A DNA stretch of 64,000 bases, taken from assembly GCA_002347265.1 (NCBI GenBank), contig DDYB01000012.1, forward strand, positions 9,654 through 73,653, in the 5' to 3' direction. Numbering within the stretch: the first letter of the stretch is position 1; every line of letters starts with the position of its first letter. Made by a program: the position numbers and the translations under genes. The notes beneath the pieces are model-generated. The model did not search any database. It worked only from the letters and a program-made list of their open reading frames with translations, and was not told where the DNA came from. This document shows, in pieces, positions 36,966 through 45,552 of this stretch. The stretch comes from Desulfobacteraceae bacterium UBA2245. GTDB lineage: Bacteria > Desulfobacterota > Desulfobacteria > Desulfobacterales > UBA2245.

Positions 36966-39692
36966 TTATGACCGGGCCTTTTTAGCTTTGTAAATTCCCA
37001 GGCCCGCCTGCTTGATAAGTTCAGGCAATTCTCTGAACGGATTTTTGTCATATTCCTGAATGTCCGGAGGTACGCTCTCCCAGGGCTTCAGATACGGGCT
37101 TGTTCGCTCGTCGATATTCTTGACTTTTCCAAAACGCCACCCTTGAAAAAGACGCTCCACATTCCAGCGTCCGTGCTCCATCTCGGCAAGTGCATTAATA
37201 ACCTCGGCGCCAAGCTCCTTTTCCATATCGACAACAGGTTTCTTCGATGTTGATTTTAATGCTTTGATTTCAAGACCATATCGGAACAGAAGCCGGTCCA
37301 GGTGCATGGCCTGGTGCAGACTCGAGGTTTTGAGGTCCGCCGGAAGATCGTCCCAGGGCCGCAGATTTTTATTCTCGATGGACTTCAGTGCGTTTTCGAC
37401 ATACTTCGCATGCAGGGCTCGTGCGGCAGGCTCAAAGCGTTTGCGAGCGTTTTCATTCAGACCCAGGTCGTAAGGAATCACATTCAGAAAGTTCCAGACC
37501 GTTTCCCGGTCATTGGGAAGCGTGAAACACATCCCTTTTTTAGCCTTTGACCACCACGTTTCGTTACCCACGATATCTGCGCCGCTGCGGCCGCTGCCCT
37601 CGATGATGCCGACCGTCGCGCCCAGCGCAACGGCAAGATGATACTCGAAGAGGCTGATTTTCCCGCCGCCGATACCGAGCATGCGAACCTTTTCCGGTTT
37701 GACGCCGTTCAGCAGCAGATCGCTCCAGTACTGGACCACCTGCAGGCAGGTGAATCCAGCCGTATTTTTCATTTGGATCTGTTCGTAGGCAGGATGCTTT
37801 TCAGAGAAGTCTTCACAGAGCGTTTGGGGACGGTAGGCCTTGAGAGAGATTGCTGCACCCTGTTTGCGGGAACTTTCCACGGCCTGGCCCGTCATCTTCG
37901 AAATTCCGGCATTTGTCCCGCCGCAGTAAATTGTGCCGGAAAAATGCTCAAGGGCATGATCAATGACCTCTGTATACTTCTCCAGGCCTTCGTTCAGGGC
38001 GGGATCGCATGTTCCGGCGATGATGATCACCGGTAATGCGGGGATCTTGTTATCAATATGTTTCAGGAACTCTTTCGCACAGCGGTCTGAAGTCTTCGGA
38101 TTTTCCGTTCTGCTGATTACCCCGAGTGCCAGCGTTTGCAGGATCATTTCAATCTTTTCAGCATAGGTCTCATCATTGCGTGCGAGCGAATCGCGGAGTT
38201 CACAAAACAGGTCGATTTCCTCTTCAATCTGATGGTCATCATTGCTGGCGGCAATGCCGCGCGTGCAGCAGAGCAGGCAGGAGTCGATATCGCCGAGCAA
38301 GGCATGCAGCATTCCCTGGGCGAAATGGGCGAATGGCAGCTCAATTCCAACCCGGATATGTTCGCGGCACATATCGATCATGCGGTCGGTTCCCGTGCGC
38401 ATGAATACCGCAAAGGCTTTGTTCCCGGTGGCAACGGCATGGGAGTGAAGATATCGCGCATACACGTAGGGATTTTCGGGCTCAAGAAGATGGGCTTGAA
38501 AATACAGATCCCGGGCATCCTCGCCGTAGTGGCTGTCCGGTTTTGCAACAAATACCGCGCGGGCAAGTTCCGCCATCGCCTTTGCCCGCAATGTACTGCC
38601 CGAACCGGTATTGGGCAGACCGTGCAAGGCCGTGGATATTTCCATAAGCCTCTTATCGGTATTCTTGATGGCCTGCGGAACCACCACCGGTTGCGCAAGC
38701 GCTTCGAGTTCTTTAAATCCCCTGCGAAAGGCTTTGCCTGCTGTTTTTTTCTCATTGTGCCTGCAGAGGGCTTCTGCCACCGAGAACCTGAGTTCGTCCC
38801 GAACATCTGGAATGTCTTTACCGCACTTTTTGATCCACGGCTCCATGGCGGCCACCTCATTCCATTTGCGCTGGGAGCGAAAGAGTTTTGTCAGGCGGAG
38901 GGCAATGAAGCAGAGGGCTTTGTCGCTGAGCTTCAGTTTCAGAAGCGCTTCAAGCCGGTCTTTTTCATCCTGCATCTGCTTGGGGCCCAGAAACGCACCA
39001 TGGTCGACCTTGTACGCGTCGAGCCGCGATACCAGACTGTCGATCGTTGCGCTCGCTTCTTCGAGTACGGCCGAAAGCCGGTTGGCCTCACGACGGAGAG
39101 GCTTTGGGGTGTCGATTCCGCTTTTGTAAATCAGATCGTGCAGGGTATCGGCCCATACATGCTGAAGATCGGTACGGACCTGGATTTCGGCTTTTCGCTC
39201 TATGGGCTCGTTGTTATGGCGCGGCTCCCTGACCCGCTTTACCGCGGACTTGATTTCCGGAGGCATTGCGATTCCCGCTTTTTCGAGCCTTTTTTCGAGA
39301 TCGTCGCCGATGGCGACGTCGAGATGAACCGATCCGTACCCGAATTGATCGACCCCGGAAAGTTCGATCTTATCCTCACGCGCCACGATCTTCAGGCACC
39401 GGCCGATCAGCTCGTCGGCGGCGGCCACTTCACGTCGGGTGTGCACGATGAGCCTTCCGCCGCACAGATCGGCGAACTGGTGCACGGGATCATCGTAGGC
39501 CGGCTTTCGCAGGATTTTTTCTGCAAAACTCGCCACTTCCTTTGTCCGGGCGCCGGTCGTTCCCATGGGAGCGACGCGCCGTTTGACTTCGTCGAGAAAC
39601 CACCGGACAAAACAGACAAAAGCTTCGTACCGCTCTCGTTCATATTCCACGAAAATCCTCACCTGCTCGGTGGTATCGACCTTGTTGTTCAT
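36966..39692 (-). CDS. RelA/SpoT-like - helical repeat - SLOG - RyR fusion protein
   Basis: This 908-residue protein fuses domains rarely seen together. Residues about 15-215 form a RelA/SpoT-type nucleotidyltransferase with FADLCGGRLIV (73-83), GYGSVH (118-123) and AEIQVRTDLQHVWAD (168-182), the hallmark synthetase motifs. Residues ~240-540 are helical, TPR-like. Residues ~553-720 form a Rossmann-like SLOG domain (IYCGGTNAGISKMTG and MLGIGGGKISLFEYHLAVALG), as in TRPM-type sensors. Residues ~830-900 match the RyR domain (MEHGRWNVERLFQGWRFGKV). In bacteria, SLOG and RyR domains occur in nucleotide-sensing conflict systems. A sensor that switches on synthesis of a pyrophosphorylated nucleotide is the natural reading. 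It is probably co-transcribed with the downstream NUDIX gene. Confidence 0.85.
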   Translation of the reverse strand: MNNKVDTTEQVRIFVEYERERYEAFVCFVRWFLDEVKRRVAPMGTTGARTKEVASFAEKILRKPAYDDPVHQFADLCGGRLIVHTRREVAAADELIGRCLKIVAREDKIELSGVDQFGYGSVHLDVAIGDDLEKRLEKAGIAMPPEIKSAVKRVREPRHNNEPIERKAEIQVRTDLQHVWADTLHDLIYKSGIDTPKPLRREANRLSAVLEEASATIDSLVSRLDAYKVDHGAFLGPKQMQDEKDRLEALLKLKLSDKALCFIALRLTKLFRSQRKWNEVAAMEPWIKKCGKDIPDVRDELRFSVAEALCRHNEKKTAGKAFRRGFKELEALAQPVVVPQAIKNTDKRLMEISTALHGLPNTGSGSTLRAKAMAELARAVFVAKPDSHYGEDARDLYFQAHLLEPENPYVYARYLHSHAVATGNKAFAVFMRTGTDRMIDMCREHIRVGIELPFAHFAQGMLHALLGDIDSCLLCCTRGIAASNDDHQIEEEIDLFCELRDSLARNDETYAEKIEMILQTLALGVISRTENPKTSDRCAKEFLKHIDNKIPALPVIIIAGTCDPALNEGLEKYTEVIDHALEHFSGTIYCGGTNAGISKMTGQAVESSRKQGAAISLKAYRPQTLCEDFSEKHPAYEQIQMKNTAGFTCLQVVQYWSDLLLNGVKPEKVRMLGIGGGKISLFEYHLAVALGATVGIIEGSGRSGADIVGNETWWSKAKKGMCFTLPNDRETVWNFLNVIPYDLGLNENARKRFEPAARALHAKYVENALKSIENKNLRPWDDLPADLKTSSLHQAMHLDRLLFRYGLEIKALKSTSKKPVVDMEKELGAEVINALAEMEHGRWNVERLFQGWRFGKVKNIDERTSPYLKPWESVPPDIQEYDKNPFRELPELIKQAGLGIYKAKKARS

Positions 39693-40359
39693 ACCAGCTC
39701 CTTTTTCGACGGTTTTACGTTGTATTTTTCGGCGGTCTTCAATTGAAGGAAACTGCCCCGTCTGTCAATTCAGCTCTTCACGCTATACGCTTCAAACAGG
39801 AAAAAGCCTCGACCCTGATGATTCCCGCATTCAATCCTGAATGCAAACAGGGGCTCTTCTCCCTTCGATCTTTCCGAAATGCCGGACAATGATTAAAATC
39901 TGGGCGCTCTGCCGGAAGCCTTTTCCGTTTCAGAAAATTCCTGTCCGAGCAACCAGTATGATTTCTATCCGATCCATTCGGTATTGAGCAAGAATTTTTT
40001 CAAAATATGATTGCGAAAAACATGAGCCGGCATGGCAGTTCGATAACAGGCCCATGCTTGCCGGATGAGACATCCTCTGCCTGGCCGGGAATATCGACTG
40101 CGATCCGGACCCAGACCGGCTTCAGCTGCGGACAGAAGGCATTCGACTGTCGTTTTCTCAAGCCAGGTTGATTCGGTTTTCAACCCTTCTAACATGTGTG
40201 AAATATCCGGGCTAAAGGAGGCATGATCAGCTTTCCGCCTCACCCGAATTCCATAATTTCAGACACGATGTAAATATCTTGAAACGGCTTGGCGCATTCC
40301 TGTATCAACTCCTTCATTCAGGGAGGCAATACGCGCTGAGCATTATGCCGGAGTTCTTT
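39693..40359. other. Intergenic stretch, no credible gene
   Basis: This 667-base region holds the promoter of the RelA/SpoT-SLOG-RyR gene near its left edge. A 92-codon minus-strand frame at 39965-40243 has no ribosome site and atypical composition, and I do not accept it. Nothing else is recognisable. Confidence 0.5.
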
Positions 40360-41331
40360 TCAGGTCCAGTTGTCTTCCATTGTTTCGCCGTCGAACACCG
40401 GCTGCATGCCGGGCTTCAAGTCGCCGTCTTCATCCCACACGCCCCAGTGGGCGCCCTGGGGACCCTCGTAGGCCGCCTTCCAGGGCTCATCGAACGACTC
40501 GAAATAGAAATAATTGACCCCTTCGGCACGGGCCCATGAAACGAAGTTTTTAAAGAAGCGGGCGGCGTTTTCCGGACCAGGAACCGCATCGCCGAGGGTG
40601 TTGCCTTCGCTGGGCCATCCCGTCTCGGAGACGATGACTTCTTTGTCGCCCGACACCGCCCGCACGAGCTCGTACCGCTCATGCAGCCATGCCATGGCAT
40701 CGTTCACATCCACCCCTTCCCAATAGGGATAAAAATTGGCAAGGATCACATCACATTCCGCCATCACCGCCGGGTTTTCCAGAAGGCTGGAATAGACGTC
40801 GGCGGTGGCCACCGGCACGTCGGGGACTTGCGCCCGGAACCGCCGGATATAGGAAATCAGGTCTGCAGAACCAAGATCGCCCCGGTAAAGCACCTCGCTG
40901 CCGATGATCGCCAGGTCCACGTTGCCGCTCCCGGCTTCGCGGATCAGGCTCTCCAGCTCAGCCTCGTTGGCGGCCGGGTCGGCGCTGATCCAGGCGCCCA
41001 CGGCCGCTTTGAGCTGAAGGCTGTGGGCGATTCGCCCGGCGTGCTCCAGGCCTCCGGTGCATCCGAACGTGCGGATCCATTCCGTATAGGGGGCAATAAT
41101 TTCCATGCGCCGCTCGATCTGGTCGGCGCTTACCACCGCGCCCAGGTTGGGGTCCTGGCTGCCTTCGAAGGGGCTGAAGTTAAGTCCGTATAGCTGATAG
41201 GTTGGAAGGGCGGGGGGCTCGCCGTCCGACTGGCCGCCGCTGCCTCCTCCATCGCAGCCCCCCTGAAAGAAGATGAACAGACACAGTAAAAGTGTAAATG
41301 CCAGATTCAATATTCCAGACCTCTTTTCCAT
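40360..41331 (-). CDS. GH17-like (beta-1,3-glucanase family) lipoprotein
   Basis: ATG 41331 is set by a strong AAGGAGGGGA site; the product has 323 residues. A lipoprotein signal ends at Cys26 (FFQGGC), followed by a Gly/Ser/Pro-rich tether. The rest is a single (beta/alpha)8-type domain. The probable acid/base Glu146 lies in IIGSEVLYRG and the probable nucleophile Glu236 in VIVSETGWPSEG, the signature of glycoside hydrolase family 17. Such enzymes cleave or rearrange beta-1,3-glucans. It probably acts at the cell surface; substrate is unknown. An upstream in-frame extension is ignored because the lipobox needs this start. Confidence 0.85.
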   Translation of the reverse strand: MEKRSGILNLAFTLLLCLFIFFQGGCDGGGSGGQSDGEPPALPTYQLYGLNFSPFEGSQDPNLGAVVSADQIERRMEIIAPYTEWIRTFGCTGGLEHAGRIAHSLQLKAAVGAWISADPAANEAELESLIREAGSGNVDLAIIGSEVLYRGDLGSADLISYIRRFRAQVPDVPVATADVYSSLLENPAVMAECDVILANFYPYWEGVDVNDAMAWLHERYELVRAVSGDKEVIVSETGWPSEGNTLGDAVPGPENAARFFKNFVSWARAEGVNYFYFESFDEPWKAAYEGPQGAHWGVWDEDGDLKPGMQPVFDGETMEDNWT

Positions 41332-41480
41332 TTTCCCCTCCTTGAAAGATAGAATTTTTCTTCCGGGTGATTGAGCGCTGTTCTTGTAAAGATGGCCGTT
41401 TCGGTCATGACCGCTGCGTTGCATTCGCGGTATTGCCTGGACGGGCAAAAGTCCTCTTGCACTCAACAGCATTGGCGAAC

Positions 41481-42347
41481 TCATTTCTCCAAAGAAAGTG
41501 GCCTTTCCCGGCTCGGTTTCTTGAGCGAAAGTCCAGTCCACATGCCCCATATCCCTCCATAAAGAAACGGGGCAAATATGCCAAAGAAAATAAAGTCCTG
41601 AGCCCGGGATGGAATGATTTCCTCGAAGATGGAGTAGAATGCGCCTGGCCAGAATATAAGCGTCTCGATCATATTCCGGTAAGACACGGTCATTCCGCCG
41701 CCGTGCGACACGAGAATCGGGCCTGACGAATAAGACAGCGCACCCGGACCGATCCAATTGCTGAACAAGGGCGGACCGTAATCAAGCACAATCAGTGGCA
41801 TAGCCATCACCCAAAAGGAGATCGCCCCCGATATCGCCCCTGCCCAATAGTATCTCCAGGTCGGGCCGCACGCCGGAAGGAATCTCAGCTTATCGAGCAA
41901 AAATGGCCCCCGAAAGAGAATCAAGAGCGCGGTCAGGTACAATACAATCTCCAGGAAGGTCTTAAGGGGAACTAGATCGAGTTCTCTTCGCATCGCTTCG
42001 TACACGTTGAAGTCTTCTTCTTCCGTGCGGTCAGGGTCAGACAGAGAGTCTGAAACGTCAGAGCTCTGGCTCTGTTCTTCATCATTTCCACCATGCGTAC
42101 CCGGCTTTGTTCCCTCGTCCTCAGTGACGAGGTTTTTTAAATCTCTATTTTCAGTTTTGACCAGGAACGCGCCGTGCCATGACAGGAGGTATCCATACCG
42201 CATATCTTCTGTTGTCTTCAGTTCCACCGCCCTTTTGGCGAAATCTGCCGGAGGTATTGAACGGACTTTCCCCCTCCAGGCCAGGTAGTGGAATCCCACA
42301 ACCAGCATGCTGAATCCCAGGTAAACGATAAGCCATTTTTTGAACAC
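41481..42347 (-). CDS. Multi-pass membrane protein of unknown function
   Basis: A GTG at 42347 follows AGGAGGCGTAAA at ideal spacing and precedes the first membrane segment (WLIVYLGFSMLVVGFHYLAW). The product has 288 residues. A hydrophilic, acidic and Ser-rich loop (about 60-115) separates segment 1 from about five more segments (KTFLEIVLYLTALLILF onward). No family is recognised. It lies upstream of the GH17-like lipoprotein gene on the same strand with a ~150-base gap, so shared transcription is possible but not shown. Confidence 0.6.
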   Translation of the reverse strand: MFKKWLIVYLGFSMLVVGFHYLAWRGKVRSIPPADFAKRAVELKTTEDMRYGYLLSWHGAFLVKTENRDLKNLVTEDEGTKPGTHGGNDEEQSQSSDVSDSLSDPDRTEEEDFNVYEAMRRELDLVPLKTFLEIVLYLTALLILFRGPFLLDKLRFLPACGPTWRYYWAGAISGAISFWVMAMPLIVLDYGPPLFSNWIGPGALSYSSGPILVSHGGGMTVSYRNMIETLIFWPGAFYSIFEEIIPSRAQDFIFFGIFAPFLYGGIWGMWTGLSLKKPSRERPLSLEK

Positions 42348-42648
42348 TTTACGCCTCCTGTCTGTTAGGTCAATGGACCACAAGGTATTCTTTCCATTGC
42401 TAATTATGGGAAACCCTCCACGAAAGACTTTAAAAAAGAATACAGCAAGTTTTGGGCCAGGATGTGTATGCAAAAAACGTAGTGATTACAAGGACAAGGT
42501 AGGTTGAATTACTTAGCAGATCCTCAGAAATCGCCCAAAATTTCCCTTCAGGATAGCAACTCAACTCTAAAACTCAACCATGGCGGTGATGGCGCTAAAA
42601 TAGAATAACTCAAATCCACGATAACAAATACAGTGCCTCCACCGTGGT

Positions 42649-42752
42649 GTCATTGCGATCACCCAAAGGGTGCGCGGCAATCTACTTATGAAAAACGAGA
42701 TTGCTTCGCTTCCCCCAAGCTGCACTCGGGGTTTCGGCTCACCGCAATGACG
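42649..42752. repeat. CATTGCGA-type dispersed repeat
   Basis: A ~104-base imperfect palindromic element starting GTCATTGCGATCACCC and ending CACCGCAATGACGG, with internal GGCAATCT and AGATTGCTTCGCTTC arms. It matches the widespread GTCATTGCGAG...AGATTGCTTCGC family of intergenic repeats known from many anaerobic bacteria. It lies in the 472-base non-coding gap (42348-42819), which otherwise shows nothing. Confidence 0.8.
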
Positions 42753-42819
42753 GCTTTTATCGCAGGATGCGGGAATAATATAAAAGGCAATGAAGGGGTG
42801 AAATATTAAGGTGACACTT

Positions 42820-44205
42820 TCAATACCCGCTGTGGTCACAGACGAAAGGGTTGAGCCTAAGCGGTTTGTTGCAGCCGGGCAGGGGGCAGTTGATGTCGGG
42901 TGATTTCAGTGTGTAGGTTTTTCGGGCGTTTGAGGAACCTTGGCCGAAATCTGGATTTACAGCATTGAAATAGGGATCGGCATCGAACCGGCCGCCGCAC
43001 CAGGGACAGAGGGCGGTAAGTTTGGCGTCCCATAACTGCTTGTCAAAGAGCCAGAGCCGCGTCGCGGTGATGATGAATCTGCCCCGACAGTAGTTCTCCA
43101 TAGTCACAAATGCCACCTGGCCACCATCTACACCAACAACCAGACCTGTGCCGTGAACTGCCACGTCCCAGATGCTACCCTCCATTCCATACACCATAAG
43201 GCACTTGCCGTTGGCTAACTCCCAGACTCGAATTGTCTTATCACTGCTTCCGGAGACCGCTCTCTCCCCGTCAGGTGTGATGGAGACTGCATTAACACTG
43301 TCCGTATGGCCTTCCATCACTTTCATACACTTGCCTGTAGCCAGATTCCAGACTTGAAGGGTACCGTCACTGCTTCCCGAAACCACCTGCTCTCCGTTGG
43401 GGGTGATGGAGATAGCTTTGATGGTCCCTGTATGCCCTTTCAACATTTCAAGAGATCTCTCATTATTTCCATAAAAGGAAGGAGGGTCATCTTCAACCTT
43501 AAGACGATCTCCTGTATCTTTTATTTTTGGGGACGCCAAATCCCAGACATAAAGAGTCTTATCATCACCTCCCGCGATCGCCTTCCTTCCGTCAGGTGTT
43601 ATGGAAACGGCATTTATACTAACACCAAATAATTTATAAATCCAGGGATCTACATTGCGGGGGAGAATTGTTGTTTCGTCCAGATACTTGCCAGTGAATA
43701 GATCCCAGACTGTAAGGGTATATCTCCTGTTTCCTGAGACCATCCATCGTCCATCGGGTGTAACTGCAGTAGCTGTAAGTTGATTTGCGAACTTCATTTC
43801 TTTTTCTATTTTAGAAATTAAATAACGGGAAACGCGTCCCAAATCTTTTATATTTGTATTATTTATGATGTATTCCGGCATCTTGATCACTTTAAGACAC
43901 TCCCAAGTCACCAGGTTCCATACCACAATGGTATTGTTGCTTCCCAATACTATCCTCTTTCCGTCAGGTGTGATGGAGATGGCATTGATTCTATCTATAT
44001 GACCTTCCATCACTTCCATACACTTGCCTGTAGCCAGATTCCAGACTCGAAGGGTACCGTTACTGTTTCCCGAGACCGCTCTCTCCCCGTCAGGTGTGAT
44101 GGAGACTGCATTAACACTGTCCGTATGGCCTTCCATCACTTCCATACACTTGCCTGTAGCCAGATTCCAGACTCGCATTGTCATATCACTGCTTCCGGAA
44201 ACCTG
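42820..44205 (-). pseudogene. WD40-repeat protein gene lacking its 5' part
   Basis: The open frame encodes about 460 residues of WD40 beta-propeller blades (SVNAVSITPDGERAVSGSS...RVWNLATGKC). A C-terminal cysteine-rich tail follows (CPWCGGRFD and CPLPGCNKPL, probable zinc ribbon). It opens in the middle of a blade (VSGSSDMTMRVWNL) directly after an in-frame TGA at 44206-44208, with no start codon or ribosome site. The first part of the gene is therefore missing, probably through rearrangement at the repeat-rich boundary near 44206. Several blades are nearly identical at DNA level. An internal start could still yield a shortened protein. Confidence 0.75.
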
Positions 44206-44212
44206 TCAGGCG

Positions 44213-44378
44213 TCGGATGGTTTGAACCCAAGCGGGAAGTGGTGGGATTTGGTGGGACTTGGAGAAATTTGCAGGCGTGGCGGGTGGTTGCGGAAGAATG
44301 TGACGGGGGTTTTGTCCGCCGGGTGGTTTGATACCAACCTGTGATTTTTGGGCCGACCCGCCGGATGGTTTGAACCCG
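44213..44378. repeat. Three copies of a ~16-base repeat near the WD40 break
   Basis: CGGATGGTTTGAACCC occurs at about 44214 and 44362, and a variant CGGGTGGTTTGATACC at about 44320. Neighbouring G-rich short repeats (GGTGGGATTTGGTGGGACTT) add to the low complexity. No gene is supported here. Confidence 0.6.
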
Positions 44379-44408
44379 ACGCAACTGATGCGCGGATATG
44401 GAGATGGG

Positions 44409-44446
44409 CGTAAAACGTGGATGCATTGACGTTTTACGTTTTTTTT
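44409..44446 (+). terminator. Rho-independent terminator just outside the prophage
   Basis: CGTAAAACGT (44409-44418) pairs with ACGTTTTACG (44429-44438) around a 10-base loop and is followed by a run of eight T. It faces the plus strand although no plus-strand gene is recognised directly upstream. Confidence 0.75.
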
Positions 44447-44468
44447 CACTGCCGGCCCAAATCGAAAA

Positions 44469-44582
44469 AGTCGGAACTAAGTCGGAACTAAAAAGAATGG
44501 CTGGAAAAATTTAAAATACGCAGCGATAACGGGGTATTATTAAAATGTTACATTTTTGAAAGCCGGAACTAAGTCGGAACTA
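44469..44582 (+). promoter_or_regulatory. Candidate transposase-binding sites at prophage left end
   Basis: Two tandem copies of AGTCGGAACTA lie at 44469-44490, and AGCCGGAACTA plus AGTCGGAACTA at 44561-44582. Each pair is followed by a run of A and units are one helical turn (11 bases) apart. The distances from the proposed terminus resemble attL L1 and L2 of phage Mu. Confidence 0.65.
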
Positions 44583-44676
44583 AAAAAACGACGCCGTGAT
44601 TTGCGCAAAATGAAACGATCGTCACCCAGGCAAGGGCGATGTGCGCGTGGAACCTACGGCATTCCCGGGAACGGGA

Positions 44677-45165
44677 TCACGATGCCGGCCCCTCCGTCCC
44701 GTTCTTCGGAGGGTTTTTGGGGGCGGCAGCTCCATCTTTGACCTGCGTCCTACGCAAGCCGTTTACAACCCCCCTGATATACCCCACCGTTTCCACAAAT
44801 ACGTCCCGGTCTATCCGCTCTATTTCCAGCAGGTCCAGATTGGCGGTTTTTGCCCTGGACTTATCCTGGAACCTCATGACCAAGTCGATGTGCTCCACGT
44901 CGACCACACCCACAGGCGGATCTTTGCGCCCGGTATAAATATGCGGCGCGCCATTTCCTGTCAGAAGCCAGTCGATCGACACATCAAACACTCGGTTTAA
45001 CGAGCACAAAAAGCTGCCGCCTGGCACCATTTTACCCTGCTCCACCTCGCTGATATATCCGGACGACGTGGACAGCAACTCAGCAAACGCCTTCTGTGAC
45101 AGGCCCTTTCCCTTACGGATGGATTTTAGACGCTCTCCGATCGTTTCTTGTTTTTCACTCGGCAT
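44677..45165 (-). CDS. Prophage repressor, XRE-family
   Basis: The 162-residue product (ATG 45165) has an N-terminal XRE helix-turn-helix (GLSQKAFAELLSTSSGYISEVEQG, about 20-45) followed by the FDVSIDWLLTGNG segment common in phage repressors. The C-terminal ~90 residues are variable. It is transcribed leftward, away from the early operon, as the Mu c repressor is, and a perfect palindrome lies in the shared promoter region. No LexA-like protease site is evident. A TTG at 45186 is an upstream alternative. Confidence 0.85.
   Translation of the reverse strand: MPSEKQETIGERLKSIRKGKGLSQKAFAELLSTSSGYISEVEQGKMVPGGSFLCSLNRVFDVSIDWLLTGNGAPHIYTGRKDPPVGVVDVEHIDLVMRFQDKSRAKTANLDLLEIERIDRDVFVETVGYIRGVVNGLRRTQVKDGAAAPKNPPKNGTEGPAS
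44690..44718 (+). terminator. Hairpin with short T run inside the repressor 3' end
   Basis: CCCTCCG (44690-44696) pairs with CGGAGGG (44707-44713), followed by five T on the plus strand. It could stop rightward read-through from the host into the early region. It overlaps the last codons of the leftward repressor gene. Confidence 0.4.
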
Positions 45166-45188
45166 AGTGAGTTTTTTTCTTGACAACG

Positions 45189-45202
45189 CTCATTATAATG
45201 AG
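45189..45202. promoter_or_regulatory. Operator palindrome overlapping divergent -10 elements
   Basis: CTCATTATAATGAG is a perfect 14-base palindrome between the repressor and Ner-like genes. TATAAT reads on the plus strand within it and ATTATA gives the same on the minus strand, so one bound repressor could cover both early and repressor promoters. A related ACTCACTAT half lies near 45165-45173. Confidence 0.65.
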
Positions 45203-45249
45203 TAAGGGTTATCTAAGCAGAACAACAAACTTAGACACAGGAGAACCCA

Positions 45250-45513
45250 ATGTCCCAAACCAAAAACCAGACAGCCCCGCCCGACCCATACGACATCCAA
45301 GCGATGCTCAAGCGGAAGGGCATCACCCAGAAGGAGCTGGCCAGGCAGATCGGCGTCTCCGAGATGGTGGTGTCCAAGGCGATCCACTTCAGCCTCGTAT
45401 CCGAGCGGGTATTCCAAGGCATAGCCGACGCCCTCGGCATGGACCGGCGCCAGGTGTTCGGGTGGTACTACAGCCCGGACAACCGGAAGCGGCGGCCCAG
45501 AAAGCAGGCATAG
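45250..45513 (+). CDS. Ner/Cro-like DNA-binding regulator
   Basis: An 87-residue basic protein with a helix-turn-helix (GITQKELARQIGVSEMVVSKAIH, about 24-46) in the position of Mu ner, directly downstream of the divergent promoter and starting the early operon. AGGAGAACCC precedes ATG 45250. Ner-type proteins damp both early and repressor transcription. Confidence 0.8.
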   Translation: MSQTKNQTAPPDPYDIQAMLKRKGITQKELARQIGVSEMVVSKAIHFSLVSERVFQGIADALGMDRRQVFGWYYSPDNRKRRPRKQA

Positions 45514-45552
45514 CCCCTAATAGGTTATTACTAAACCCCGCGAGGGTTGGCA

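Noticed and set aside
38136..39746. 536-codon plus-strand frame opposite the RelA/SpoT-SLOG-RyR gene
   Set aside because: All recognisable domains are on the minus strand; this frame shows no family pattern and ends arbitrarily.
39965..40243. 92-codon minus-strand frame in an intergenic region
   Set aside because: No ribosome site, no hydrophobic core pattern and unusual composition.
44213..44378. Repeats containing GGTTCAAACC resembling a tRNA T-arm
   Set aside because: No acceptor stem, anticodon arm or D-arm pairing can be drawn; they are short direct repeats only.
44213..44582. Possible CRISPR array
   Set aside because: Repeat units are few, short and irregularly spaced, and no cas genes are present.
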